Shown here piece by piece: positions 9,988 through 19,367 of a DNA stretch of 64,000 nt. Under the pieces are notes generated by a model. The model was not told the origin of the DNA. It did no database searches and was given only the letters and a program-made list of their open reading frames with translations. The DNA is from Mariniblastus fucicola (GTDB taxonomy: Bacteria; Planctomycetota; Planctomycetia; Pirellulales; Pirellulaceae). The stretch covers positions 682,001-746,000 of the forward strand of contig NZ_CP042912.1 of NCBI RefSeq assembly GCF_008087665.1, read 5' to 3'. Each line of letters starts with the position of its first letter. The first letter of the stretch is position 1. Position numbers and translations under genes: made by a program.

Positions 9988-10458
9988 GTGACTGAATCAA
10001 AACAACATTTGTCAAGAAAACGCCGAACCGAGCTGGTTGCGGTAGGTGCCTTCATCGTGGTCAACTTGCTTGCGCCGGTTGTTGTGGGTGAGATGTATCC
10101 GTTCACAATTTCGCCGATGTTTTGCGATCAGCCAAAGCAATACTGCACCTATCAACTATTTGATCAGGATGGAAAAGAGCTTGATCTTGAAGCATTCGGG
10201 CTGCATCTTGTTTACGACGGAAACCCGCCAGGGCTGGGGATGGGAATCGAGGCCGCGCCGCAACTGCACGGTTTTGGAGAAGTGCCTGAACTTGATGAAG
10301 TGGTGGCTCATGTTCGCAAGATCGCCGACGAAGACGGAAAGTCATTCAGGCTGATTCGCGTTTGCCAGTCAGTCGTCGGTTGCAACGGAACTTGCCCGGA
10401 AGCCAAGGTTCGCGAAGCCATCATCGAGCCCACTGCAAATCAGCAGCCGACGGAGTGA
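9988..10458 (+). CDS. Small membrane-anchored protein paired with HTTM-like gene
   Basis: The protein has about 156 residues. One N-terminal hydrophobic segment (AFIVVNLLAPVVVGEMY) is followed by a soluble domain of about 110 residues that contains several Cys, including FCDQPKQYC and CNGTC. The GTG at 9988 is preferred over the GTG at 9982 because GGAG lies 5 bases upstream. I do not recognise a named family. The next gene starts at or just after this stop, so both are co-transcribed and the products may interact in the membrane. The cysteines could bind metal or form disulfides, but no known motif is complete. Confidence 0.7.
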   Translation: MTESKQHLSRKRRTELVAVGAFIVVNLLAPVVVGEMYPFTISPMFCDQPKQYCTYQLFDQDGKELDLEAFGLHLVYDGNPPGLGMGIEAAPQLHGFGEVPELDEVVAHVRKIADEDGKSFRLIRVCQSVVGCNGTCPEAKVREAIIEPTANQQPTE

Positions 10459-10463
10459 AACCT

Positions 10464-11333
10464 GTGCAGCGATTCGTTGATTGGCTTCAGGAAGAAGCAA
10501 CGCCGAAGTATGGCCAGATCGCGACGTGGCTGTTGCTTCTGTTCGCTGTCGTGGTGGCTCTTTCTCCGATCGAATTTGCCGTCGGGCCACGGCGAGCAGT
10601 TTCGGCAACCATTTTTTCGTGGTTGCCCGATGCCGTCGTTCGCAGCCCTGAACTGTTCTTTGCAGTCCGTGTCGTGTTGCTTGGAAGTGCGATTGCGTGG
10701 GCGCTGCGAATTTCCATTCCCTATAGCTGTTGGCTGACTGTGGCTGCATTCACCATGTCTTGGGCACTGCGAATGGAGAACTTGACCAATGGAGCCCATA
10801 TTTTCAATGTGACCAATTGGCTTCTGATCATCCATGCAATGTGGTTTCATTTTCGCCACCGAGAGATTCACAGCGCATTGGTGGCTGGCAAATTTTGGCA
10901 GACGAAGCTGTATCCTCGTTGGGTGTTCTGGCTGTGCATATTTTACCTGGGCTGGTTCCACACGCTGGCTGGACTGTCGAAGATCTGTGCCAGCGGATTC
11001 GACTGGGGTGATGGCGTTTCACTGCAGTTGTGGACAGAACTTTTTGGCTGGGATTCGTCTCCCTTCGGAAAGCTGCTGCGGTGGGACGTACGGCTCACCG
11101 CGTGGATGCAGACCGGAGCGTTGATCATTGAATGCTTGAGCATCCTGTGCATCTTCAATCGATGGTTCCGATACGCAATCGGATTGGCACTGTTTGGATT
11201 TTATCTGGGAGTCCTGACGACGTTTATCGATTTCGGATTTCACTTCAACGCCATTCTGGTTGCCTATTTTCTATTGCCTGTTGATCAGCTATTAGGGTTG
11301 AAGTTTCTTCCTGCAAGGTCAGCCAGCGGTTAG
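10464..11333 (+). CDS. HTTM-like polytopic membrane protein
   Basis: This protein of about 289 residues has six to seven hydrophobic segments. The central motif LAGLSKICASGFDWGDG resembles the conserved loop of HTTM (vitamin-K gamma-carboxylase-like) membrane domains, in which Gly-Leu-x-Lys and a Trp-x-x-Gly follow a helix. The GTG at 10464 is chosen because GGAG sits 8 bases upstream; a GTG at 10455 overlapping the previous stop (GTGA) is the alternative. Bacterial HTTM proteins mostly have no known substrate. The overlap with a Cys-bearing membrane protein suggests a two-component unit. Family assignment is moderate; the membrane topology is clear. Confidence 0.68.
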   Translation: MQRFVDWLQEEATPKYGQIATWLLLLFAVVVALSPIEFAVGPRRAVSATIFSWLPDAVVRSPELFFAVRVVLLGSAIAWALRISIPYSCWLTVAAFTMSWALRMENLTNGAHIFNVTNWLLIIHAMWFHFRHREIHSALVAGKFWQTKLYPRWVFWLCIFYLGWFHTLAGLSKICASGFDWGDGVSLQLWTELFGWDSSPFGKLLRWDVRLTAWMQTGALIIECLSILCIFNRWFRYAIGLALFGFYLGVLTTFIDFGFHFNAILVAYFLLPVDQLLGLKFLPARSASG

Positions 11334-11370
11334 AATGGGGTCCCCCTCTGATCCCACCTGAAGATCTGCA

Positions 11371-13194
11371 ATGAATCGAATTTTCGCCTGCCTGTCTATT
11401 CTTCTGTCGGCTTTTCTCCCGCTTGTCGCCGCCGAAAGCACATTCGGCGACGTTACCGCCAGCGACATTTTGGGCAATCCGGACTGCCTCGCGTTTTCCT
11501 ACGGTGGCTATCGAGGGTCGACTCGCGATACCGTTCCTTCGGTCGACGATCTCAAGGAGGACTTGCGAATTCTTTCAGCGATGGGTGTGAAGTTGGTTCG
11601 GACTTACAACACCCAGCAGTTCAAGCAGGCAGAGAATCTGCTCGAAGCGATCGATCAACTGCAGAAAGAAGATCGGGACTTTGAGGTGTACGTGATGCTG
11701 GGCGCGTGGATCGATTGCCAGAACGCGTGGACTGAGAAAGCTGATCATGACCGCGGGGATGTCACGAACAATCAGGCCGAGATCGACGCCGCAGTGGCAC
11801 TTGCCAATCGCTATCCACGATCCGTCAAGATGATCGCGGTCGGCAACGAAGCAATGGTTCACTGGGCAACGAACTATTTCGTAAGGCCCGCGGTGATTCT
11901 GAAATGGGTTAACCATCTGCAGCAGTTAAAGCAGAACGGCAAACTTCCGCCCGGTGTTTGGATCACCAGTTCAGACAACTTCGCCGCGTGGGGCGGAGAT
12001 TCCGCCGACTATCATACGCCGGATTTGGAGAAGCTGATCCGAGCCGTTGACTTTGTTTCAATGCACACCTATCCCTTTCATGACACGCACTACGATTCTG
12101 ATTTTTGGATCTCGCCGGAAACTGAAGCAGGCCTTTCTGCGAGAGCCAAAGCGGACGCGGCTGTCGACCGGGCGATTCAGCGAGCCCAATCGCAGTACCA
12201 AAATGTCAGTGCGTATATAAAAACTTTGGGCGTCGACAAACCGGTGCACATAGGCGAAACAGGATGGGCTTCTCTTTGTGGCGAACTGTATGGCGCCAAG
12301 GGTTCGCAAGCGGCCGACGAGTACAAAGCCAAACGGTTCTATGACCAGATGCGGGCTTGGACGAACGACAACGGCATCAGCTGTTTTTACTTTGAAGCCT
12401 TCGATGAAAAATGGAAAGACCTCGGCAACGCTGAGGGGTCTGAAAATCATTTTGGCATGATCGATCTCGATGGCCGAGTCAAGTACGCGATGTGGGATCT
12501 TGTTGCATCCGGCGCCTTTGATGGGCTGACGCGTGGCGGAAAACCAATCACCCAAACGTTCGGCGGCGACGAGAGCAAGCTTCTCGATAGCCTGCTTCCG
12601 GTTCCTGCCGACGGCAACTGGGATGGGACCGTTTTGACGAACGTAAACTCGAATCGTCGAATTGGAGATGTTGTCAGCGAGAAAAACTACATCGTTCTTC
12701 ACTCGTCGATGACGCCCGAAACCGTTGCCGATTCGACTCTCCCCAGCCAGCCGGTAAAGCTGAACGTTTGGGAGGGGACCTGCGAGGTCGAGCCCGTTGA
12801 TTCCGAGATGCACATTCGCACCGGGACCGGAGCATGGTGGGGTTGCGCGATTGAGATTCAATCTGAAAACAAAGGAGAGAATCTGAGCCGTTTTCGTGAC
12901 GGGAAACTGCATTTCGATATCAAAGGCGATACGAAATCAACTTTCGCGAGTGGTTTTCAAACAGGTCGCTATGCGGCTGGCAATCAAACCGACAACGCGA
13001 TCACATTTGGCCCCAACGAAAAATATCAGCTTACGAAAGAGTGGAAGTCGTGGTCGATTCCGCTCAGCGAATTAACCGAATCCAGCCCCGATGCAAACTT
13101 CGAAAATGTAACTTCTTTGCTCTTCCTGAAAGGCAAAGGAGAGTTTGACGGAAAACAAATTCAGCTTCGAAACGTCCGCTATTCAACTGAGTAA
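11371..13194 (+). CDS. GH17-like glucanase with C-terminal carbohydrate-binding-like region
   Basis: A signal peptide of about 21 residues (cleavage near VAAES) precedes a TIM-barrel domain at residues about 30-400. Expected GH17 features are VKLVRTYNT, then the likely acid/base in VGNEAMVH (Glu160), and the nucleophile in HIGETGWAS (Glu296). GH17 enzymes cleave beta-1,3-glucans such as laminarin. Residues about 450-607 look like a beta-sandwich, possibly a carbohydrate-binding module. It is followed directly by a second large glycoside hydrolase and sits in a polysaccharide-use island. Substrate is inferred from the family. Confidence 0.85.
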   Translation: MNRIFACLSILLSAFLPLVAAESTFGDVTASDILGNPDCLAFSYGGYRGSTRDTVPSVDDLKEDLRILSAMGVKLVRTYNTQQFKQAENLLEAIDQLQKEDRDFEVYVMLGAWIDCQNAWTEKADHDRGDVTNNQAEIDAAVALANRYPRSVKMIAVGNEAMVHWATNYFVRPAVILKWVNHLQQLKQNGKLPPGVWITSSDNFAAWGGDSADYHTPDLEKLIRAVDFVSMHTYPFHDTHYDSDFWISPETEAGLSARAKADAAVDRAIQRAQSQYQNVSAYIKTLGVDKPVHIGETGWASLCGELYGAKGSQAADEYKAKRFYDQMRAWTNDNGISCFYFEAFDEKWKDLGNAEGSENHFGMIDLDGRVKYAMWDLVASGAFDGLTRGGKPITQTFGGDESKLLDSLLPVPADGNWDGTVLTNVNSNRRIGDVVSEKNYIVLHSSMTPETVADSTLPSQPVKLNVWEGTCEVEPVDSEMHIRTGTGAWWGCAIEIQSENKGENLSRFRDGKLHFDIKGDTKSTFASGFQTGRYAAGNQTDNAITFGPNEKYQLTKEWKSWSIPLSELTESSPDANFENVTSLLFLKGKGEFDGKQIQLRNVRYSTE

Positions 13195-13228
13195 TTTTGC
13201 CTTCCTGTTTAGTTCTGTGGCCACCACC

Positions 13229-15823
13229 ATGCGCACTCATTCTGTCGTCCTGATCTTCGCTGTCGGAACTTTGCTTACCGTGTGCCTGTATGCAAACGTT
13301 GCTGTCGCAGCACCGCAGCCTGATTTGGTTGCTTTTCACATTCCCGGCGATGACGCCAGCGACACAATCACAAGTTTTGCATCGCGGGTTGGGCCGGAAG
13401 CGGGGGCGCAGGGATTCGTTTCTGTGAAGAACGGAAAGTTTTCTCTCGCCGGAAAACGTCAGAGGTTCTGGGGAGTGAACCTGTGCTTCAGCGCCAACTT
13501 TCCTACGCATGAGAAAGCCACAAAGATTGCAGCCCACTTTAGAAAGCTCGGGCTGAACATCGTTCGCTTTCATCACATGGATATGCAGGACGCGCCGGGA
13601 GGCATCTGGCGCACCAAAGCCGACGGGACTCGTGAGCTTGATCCGGAACAGATTGATCGGCTGGATTTCTTCCTGAACGAACTGCACAAAAATGGTATCT
13701 ACGCGAACTTGAATATGCATGTTTCGCGAACGCTCACCAAAGGCGAAGGTTTTCCGGAGTACGAAAGTGGTCTTTGGTGGACCGGATCGAACAAGTGGGT
13801 GATGTACTACGACCCGGATGTGCAACAGGAGTTGAAGAAGTACTGTCGCGATTTGTTGACGCATGAAAATCCCTATCGAAAACTCCGCCGGGTGGACGAT
13901 CCCGGTTTGGCGATGGTCGAAATGCTTAACGAGAATTACTTTTCGGTTAAAGGCGTTGAGTTGTTACGCCGGTTGCCGAAGAGGTTTCAGGATTCATTCC
14001 GGGTGAAGTGGAGCGCGTGGTTGAAGCAAAAGTACAACGATGAAGCGTCGATGTTTGCGGCCTGGGAAAGCCGACAGCAGCCCATGGGATCGGTTTTGGC
14101 GGAGTCCAATACATGGGCGAAGGATTTGGGGCCCTGGTCGCTCGCGGAGACCAACGTTTCGGTGAAAAAAACGTTCGGCGGTGAAAGTCCGGATGCCAAC
14201 ATTCCGTCGGTGCGATTCGTTCCGTCTGGCCGTTCAGATATGGCGCATCACATGCAGTTGCGGCAGACCAATCTTTCCGTTACCGAAAAACAGGCCTACA
14301 CCTTGAAGCTGTGGGTGCGAGCAGATCAGCCGAGAGATCTGAAGCTTGAATTGGCGACGTCTGCGGGCGGCGAGTGGCGAGATCTTGGATTGTTTGAGAC
14401 GGTTCAGATTAATGAAAACTGGCAAAAGATTCAGCGGACCATTTTGCCTCGCGAGTCGATCCACGCTGAGGTCACGTTGGCGCTCAACTTCGGACTCGAT
14501 GCGACACCGATTGAGTTCGCGGGCGTGCAGTTGCAGGAGGGCGCCGAAATGATCGAACTCGACAATCGTCAAAGGTTTGACGACCATTCGGTGGCAGTTC
14601 CAGATACGGGTTGGCCATCGGCTTCGCACGAGGATTTGCAAGAATTCATGGTCGACACAGAGCGTGCCTGGATCGTCGAGTTGAAGGACTATCTTACGGA
14701 CGAGTTGGGCGTAAAGGTTCCCATCACAGCATCGCAGGAGAACTATCACGCGCCCGGCGTGCTGGCCGAAACATGTGACTTCATCGACTTTCACAACTAC
14801 TGGCACCATCCATTGTTTCCAGGCGATGCAGAATGGAGCCAGTCTCGCTGGACGGTCGATCAGCAGGCCATCGAATCGGCGCCAACGCGCAGCGACTGGC
14901 CAGCGAACTCTTTGCTGATGCGTTGCGGATGGCGCTACCACGACATGCCGTTCACGCTCAGCGAGTGGAATCAGGGCGAGCCAAATGTAACCGGTTCGGG
15001 AGCGATCATGATGGCGGCGACGATTGGCGCAATTCAGGATTGGGACGGAATCATGTTCTTTAGCTACACCGAAAATGGAGACCGCTTTTTCGCAGATCGT
15101 TTCGAAGGCTGGTTCGACTTTGCCGGGCATCCGGTGAAGCAGGCTGTAATCGCTGCCGCCGGGGATATCTATTTGCGCGGTGATCTGGATCCGCTCAAGC
15201 GACGCAAGTCAGGCACCTACGCCAATCGAGTTGACGGAAGGACTGCTTTTGAGTTTCAGATTGGAGTCGATGTCAATGCGAAGAAACCGGACGACGTTGT
15301 CGTACCGGAACAAAATCGTTTTCAGACACCAGACCAAAAACTGCTGTGGGACGCGACCGATCCGCAACAGGCTTTCATGCAGTTGAACACGGATCGGTCG
15401 AAGGGAGTCTGGGGCTTGATCGCGAACCAGAGTTTTCAGGTTGGCGACATGACTTTCGACGTTGGCGATGTCCGTCACAACTACGCAACGATTCTGCTGA
15501 CGTCAAAGGATGATCAGCCAATCTCCCAAAGCCATTCAATGTTGTTGTTGGCGTCAAGCAGTGCCGAAAATACGGGTATGAAGTGGAATGAGTCGCGGAA
15601 TTCGATTGGTGAAAACTGGGGAACGGGCCCGACGCTTATCAATCCCGTGAACGCCGAAGTGCGGTTGCCGAAAAGCGGACTTGCGGGCATCCCGTCCGTC
15701 TGGTCGCTCGACGGAACCGGTCAGCGGACTGGCCAGATCGAAACGGCGGTCGAGGGCGATCAGTTTGTGTTTGAGATCGGTGCTGACCACAAAACGCTGT
15801 GGTACGAAGTGGAAATAAAATAG
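13229..15823 (+). CDS. Large clan GH-A-like glycoside hydrolase with internal binding-module-like insert
   Basis: The ATG at 13229 gives an 864-residue precursor whose first 27 residues form a signal peptide ending near ANVAVAAP. The upstream in-frame extension into the previous gene is probably not translated. The fold begins with RFWGVNLCFSANF and LNIVRFHHMDM, as in GH5-like barrels. The likely acid/base is Glu235 in EMLNENYF and the likely nucleophile is Glu579 in TLSEWNQGEPN. These two are about 344 residues apart because a beta-rich segment of about 150 residues, resembling a CBM, is inserted between them. The C-terminus is a further beta-sandwich. It is probably co-expressed with the GH17-like gene 34 bases upstream. 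The exact substrate cannot be read from sequence. Confidence 0.85.
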   Translation: MRTHSVVLIFAVGTLLTVCLYANVAVAAPQPDLVAFHIPGDDASDTITSFASRVGPEAGAQGFVSVKNGKFSLAGKRQRFWGVNLCFSANFPTHEKATKIAAHFRKLGLNIVRFHHMDMQDAPGGIWRTKADGTRELDPEQIDRLDFFLNELHKNGIYANLNMHVSRTLTKGEGFPEYESGLWWTGSNKWVMYYDPDVQQELKKYCRDLLTHENPYRKLRRVDDPGLAMVEMLNENYFSVKGVELLRRLPKRFQDSFRVKWSAWLKQKYNDEASMFAAWESRQQPMGSVLAESNTWAKDLGPWSLAETNVSVKKTFGGESPDANIPSVRFVPSGRSDMAHHMQLRQTNLSVTEKQAYTLKLWVRADQPRDLKLELATSAGGEWRDLGLFETVQINENWQKIQRTILPRESIHAEVTLALNFGLDATPIEFAGVQLQEGAEMIELDNRQRFDDHSVAVPDTGWPSASHEDLQEFMVDTERAWIVELKDYLTDELGVKVPITASQENYHAPGVLAETCDFIDFHNYWHHPLFPGDAEWSQSRWTVDQQAIESAPTRSDWPANSLLMRCGWRYHDMPFTLSEWNQGEPNVTGSGAIMMAATIGAIQDWDGIMFFSYTENGDRFFADRFEGWFDFAGHPVKQAVIAAAGDIYLRGDLDPLKRRKSGTYANRVDGRTAFEFQIGVDVNAKKPDDVVVPEQNRFQTPDQKLLWDATDPQQAFMQLNTDRSKGVWGLIANQSFQVGDMTFDVGDVRHNYATILLTSKDDQPISQSHSMLLLASSSAENTGMKWNESRNSIGENWGTGPTLINPVNAEVRLPKSGLAGIPSVWSLDGTGQRTGQIETAVEGDQFVFEIGADHKTLWYEVEIK

Positions 15824-15872
15824 CCGCCGACAAATCGCTAACAGGTAGCGTTGCCGACGGCCAATTTTCTTT
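15823..15872 (+). terminator. Probable intrinsic terminator after GH operon
   Basis: A perfect inner stem CGCTA/TAGCG (15836-15840 with 15846-15850) is extended by an imperfect outer stem and followed by AATTTTCTTT. It sits right after the stop of the large glycoside hydrolase, ahead of the convergent peptidase gene. Confidence 0.45.
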
Positions 15873-15925
15873 CGGTGCTGCAGATCAAAATCCAACAGCC
15901 GACTTCTTCAAGTAACGTTGACGAT

Positions 15926-17740
15926 TTAAAGTCCCGCGTTGCCGACGATGGGAAGCGTCAAGCTGGTGGCGTCAAGATCAACGGTTAGCTTTGTTCCCGG
16001 ATCAGGCCACAAAGTGAAATCGCGATCGCTGGAGAATATCATCAAGCCAATTTGCTGACCGGCTGGAATGATCTGGTCGTCCGGTTGGAGGTCAAATTCC
16101 AGATCGTAAAACTTTCCCGGTTCCAGCGGTTCGCCTTTGGTGAGCGAACTGTGGTTTTGAGGATCTGCCCAGCCACGTGTAATCAAGTTCGCGTTGATCG
16201 AATCGGCTTTCTTGTCCCATGGCAGTGACACGATCCAGACCGAAAGGTTGGCGGCTGGTTTGTCACAGCTGAGGCGAATTTTGAGTTTCGAAGTGCCGGA
16301 AATATGAACCGCTTCGCTCAGTGGAGCCGTTGCAAACAACAGACGATTTTCGGATTCCGTTTTCGCAGCCAGTTTGTCGCCTCCGATCGAAACGTCGTCC
16401 GTCAGCGTCTCGCTGCCCTGCCCTTCTGCTTTTGTCTGACTCAAGCCGCCGACTTTCAAGCCGCCTTTGCTGGGGTAGAGCGTCACCATTTTGGCGTCCG
16501 GATTCGGGTAGTCCGGATAGGCCGTTGGGTCTTCACGTTCGGCGCCTTCGCGAACGATAAACGCACGTGGATCATCTTCGACACCGTTTTCAATATCGTA
16601 GAGATATCGACTGAACCAGCGATTCATCATTGAACGCGTCGGGGTGCCACCATGCCCACCTTGATGCAGATAGATCTGAGCCGGCGTGCCTTGCTTTTTG
16701 AGTGCTTCGTAAACGCGGATCGAATGAGCCGGCATCACGTTCCAGTCATTGAGTCCGTGAGCGATCAGCGTCGCGGCTTTCACTTTCCCAAGCTTGTTCA
16801 CGTAGTCACGGCCCGCCCACCAATCGCTGTAGTCGCCTGATTCGCGATCAATATTCTCAAGGATCTCCTCGTCACGAACCTCGCAATCACAATGTTCTCG
16901 CATTTCGGGAGGACCGCTGTTGACGAAGTCGTAAAGCACGTCCACGTCCTCGCCCATGTAACCGCCAGGATGTCGCACCAGTCCGTTGCTGCGATAGTAG
17001 TGGTAGTAAGAAGTGTTCGGAGCTACCGGAATGATGCACTCAAGCCCTTCGACTCCGGTCGTTGCCGCAGCGATTGGAAGGGTTCCGTTGTAGCTGGTTC
17101 CCGTCATGCCGACTTTTCCGGTGCACCAGCTTGCTACAACCTCTTCACCACCAACCGGTTCGGTGAATCCTTTGGCACGTCCGTTAAGCCAGTCAATCAC
17201 GGCTTTGGGAGCCAAGCACTCATTGTCGCCACCGATCGTCACGCAACCCTGCGAAAGTCCGGTGCCCGGCGAACAGGAGTGGACGACAGCGAAACCGCGG
17301 GACACCCAGTAGTTGGTCAACCGGTTGGAGATGACGGGTCGTCTGCTTTGGTGTTTGATATCGACGGGGTGTTTGTGCTCTGGAGGCGTTTCACCGATCT
17401 CGTGTTTCGGGTCCCAAAACGTTCCTTTTGCGTTGCCGGCCGTCCCTGCAAAATAGGGGCTGGTGTTGTAAATGACCGGGACTTTCAGGCCTTCGGTGTC
17501 GGTTTGGATCGGCCGCGCGACATCGACATGCATGCGATCCATCGTGCCGTTTCCGTCCGAATCGAACTCGGTTTCGACCCACAGATCATGCAACACACGA
17601 TTTGCTTTGCCTTTAAAAGCGTCGACTTCCTGGGCTTCGCCATCGACGAAAACAGGCTTGGCTGCTTCTTGGGCAAACGAACTGGAAACCAGCAAGGTGC
17701 TGAGTAACAAACACACGTGAAGAGTTTTGAATCGCGACAT
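15926..17740 (-). CDS. S15-type (CocE/Xaa-Pro dipeptidyl-peptidase-like) hydrolase
   Basis: A 604-residue exported protein with a signal peptide ending at SSSFAQ (about residue 24). It has an alpha/beta-hydrolase domain and a C-terminal jelly-roll, the arrangement of S15/CocE enzymes. The nucleophile is likely Ser216 in GTSYNG. The acid is in HGLNDWNV and the base in HQGGHGG, both in the expected order. Family members cleave dipeptides after proline or hydrolyse esters. It converges on the glycoside hydrolases and is divergent from the sulfatase gene about 100 bases away. A start ATG with a clear hydrophobic leader makes the start secure. The substrate is uncertain. Confidence 0.87.
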   Translation of the reverse strand: MSRFKTLHVCLLLSTLLVSSSFAQEAAKPVFVDGEAQEVDAFKGKANRVLHDLWVETEFDSDGNGTMDRMHVDVARPIQTDTEGLKVPVIYNTSPYFAGTAGNAKGTFWDPKHEIGETPPEHKHPVDIKHQSRRPVISNRLTNYWVSRGFAVVHSCSPGTGLSQGCVTIGGDNECLAPKAVIDWLNGRAKGFTEPVGGEEVVASWCTGKVGMTGTSYNGTLPIAAATTGVEGLECIIPVAPNTSYYHYYRSNGLVRHPGGYMGEDVDVLYDFVNSGPPEMREHCDCEVRDEEILENIDRESGDYSDWWAGRDYVNKLGKVKAATLIAHGLNDWNVMPAHSIRVYEALKKQGTPAQIYLHQGGHGGTPTRSMMNRWFSRYLYDIENGVEDDPRAFIVREGAEREDPTAYPDYPNPDAKMVTLYPSKGGLKVGGLSQTKAEGQGSETLTDDVSIGGDKLAAKTESENRLLFATAPLSEAVHISGTSKLKIRLSCDKPAANLSVWIVSLPWDKKADSINANLITRGWADPQNHSSLTKGEPLEPGKFYDLEFDLQPDDQIIPAGQQIGLMIFSSDRDFTLWPDPGTKLTVDLDATSLTLPIVGNAGL

Positions 17741-17842
17741 AAGAGCCTCGGGCTGTCAATTTGTTGTTAGCATTCCATTATGCTTAAACTGGCACAGGTC
17801 TGCCAGACTCGATCAACAGCTTCAACAGAATCAGGAATTCTT

Positions 17843-19312
17843 ATGTTTTCGGGAAACGTGTTCAGGCAGCGACAGTTTTGCCTGGTCGTTGGACTGGTTG
17901 TGTTCGCCATCGCACTTTCGAACCGCCACGTTTCGATCGCATGGTCGCAGGAAACGATCGTCAATCCGAACATCGTTTTGATTAACGCTGACGATCTTGG
18001 CTGGATGGATTTGAAGTGCCAGGGCAGCAAGTACTATCAGACTCCGAACGTCGATCGACTTGCCAGTGAGGGAATGCGGTTCACTAATGCGTATGCATCG
18101 GCTTCGAATTGTGCGCCAAGCCGCGCCTGCATGATGACAGGCCAATACGGGCCAAGGCATGGAGTTTTCACTGTGCAGAATTCTGATCGTGGTCCGGCAA
18201 AGGCTCGAAAGCTGATCCCTGTTCGCAACAAGACGTCGATCTCCGAAGACCACTTCACGATTGCCGATCTGCTCAATTCGGTTGGTTATCAAACGATTTC
18301 GATCGGCAAGTGGCATATTGGCAAGGATCCGTTGCTCAATGGCTTTGATCAGAATGTGGCGGGTGAACACATTGGTCATCCGGGGGCAAAACAGGGGGGA
18401 TATCACAGCCCGTTCAGTTATGTGAACTGCGTATCGGAATCGAAGGGCGAGTACTTGACCGATCGGCTGACCGACGAAGCGATAAAGTTTGTGAACGACA
18501 ACCAGAGCAAACCTTTCTTTCTGTATCTGCCGTTTTATGCCGTTCATACTCCGCTACAACCAAGGGCGGACAAGAAGAAACGCTGGAAGTCGATCGAAGC
18601 TCAGCCCGGACAAAGCAATGCTTCTTACGCCGCGATGGTGGAGAGCATGGATGAGAACGTAGGTCGATTGCTCGAAAGCCTTGACAAGCTTGGGCTAAGC
18701 GAACGAACGATCGTAATTTTCACTTCGGATAACGGAGGCCACTGGGCCATCAGCCGTCAGGCTCCGCTGCGGGCTGGCAAGGGATCCTATTTTGAAGGCG
18801 GCATTCGAGTTCCGATGATCGTTCGCTGGCCGGGCCGAATCAAACCGGGAACGACGTGCGATGAGCCGGTGATCAACGTCGACTTCATGCCAACGTTTGC
18901 GGAGATTTCTGGCGCGAAAATTCCCGCGAAGCAAACAATCGATGGAGTCAGCCTGCTGCCTGTTTTGATGGACAGCAAAGCCGGCTTGAAGGAGCGGTCA
19001 TTGTTTTGGCATTTTCCTGTTTATCTGCAATCCGTTTCGCGAGCCAGCGGAGAATTCGAGACTCACGATTCGAGGTTTCGAACTCGTCCCGGATCAGCAA
19101 TTCGATCTGGCAAATGGAAGTTGCACGAGTATTTCGAAGACGGCAGGCTTGAGTTGTACGATCTTGAGTCGGACATCGGCGAAACCGAAAACGTTGCCTC
19201 CGTCCGACCAGAAATTGCCAATCGGCTGCATGCTGAACTTGAAAAATGGCGAGACGATGCAGGGGCTCCGGTGCCCACAGACTTGAACCCGAAGTACTCG
19301 CCTGCGAAATAA
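17843..19312 (+). CDS. Sulfatase (type I, formylglycine-dependent)
   Basis: The start at ATG 17843 gives 489 residues with a hydrophobic leader ending near SIAWSQ. Metal ligands are visible in LINADDLGW near the N-terminus and TSDNGGHW later. Cys90 lies in NCAPSRACMMTG, matching the C-x-P-S-R signature whose Cys is oxidised to formylglycine by FGE-type enzymes. The family hydrolyses sulfate esters; many planctomycetes use such enzymes on sulfated algal polysaccharides. Location is probably periplasmic or membrane-anchored. Its neighbours are hydrolases facing the opposite way. The exact substrate is not readable. No maturase gene lies in the window. Confidence 0.93.
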   Translation: MFSGNVFRQRQFCLVVGLVVFAIALSNRHVSIAWSQETIVNPNIVLINADDLGWMDLKCQGSKYYQTPNVDRLASEGMRFTNAYASASNCAPSRACMMTGQYGPRHGVFTVQNSDRGPAKARKLIPVRNKTSISEDHFTIADLLNSVGYQTISIGKWHIGKDPLLNGFDQNVAGEHIGHPGAKQGGYHSPFSYVNCVSESKGEYLTDRLTDEAIKFVNDNQSKPFFLYLPFYAVHTPLQPRADKKKRWKSIEAQPGQSNASYAAMVESMDENVGRLLESLDKLGLSERTIVIFTSDNGGHWAISRQAPLRAGKGSYFEGGIRVPMIVRWPGRIKPGTTCDEPVINVDFMPTFAEISGAKIPAKQTIDGVSLLPVLMDSKAGLKERSLFWHFPVYLQSVSRASGEFETHDSRFRTRPGSAIRSGKWKLHEYFEDGRLELYDLESDIGETENVASVRPEIANRLHAELEKWRDDAGAPVPTDLNPKYSPAK

Positions 19313-19367
19313 CTTTGCCCGGTCGCTTTCCGCCATCAAAAGATTGACTGGCACACAGGCTGTCATG

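Noticed and set aside
12058-12912. Minus-strand frame of 284 residues inside the GH17-like gene
   Set aside because: Antisense shadow of a clear glycoside hydrolase, lacking any motif.
16892-17707. Plus-strand frame of 271 residues inside the S15-type gene
   Set aside because: Antisense shadow; the minus-strand gene has an intact catalytic triad.
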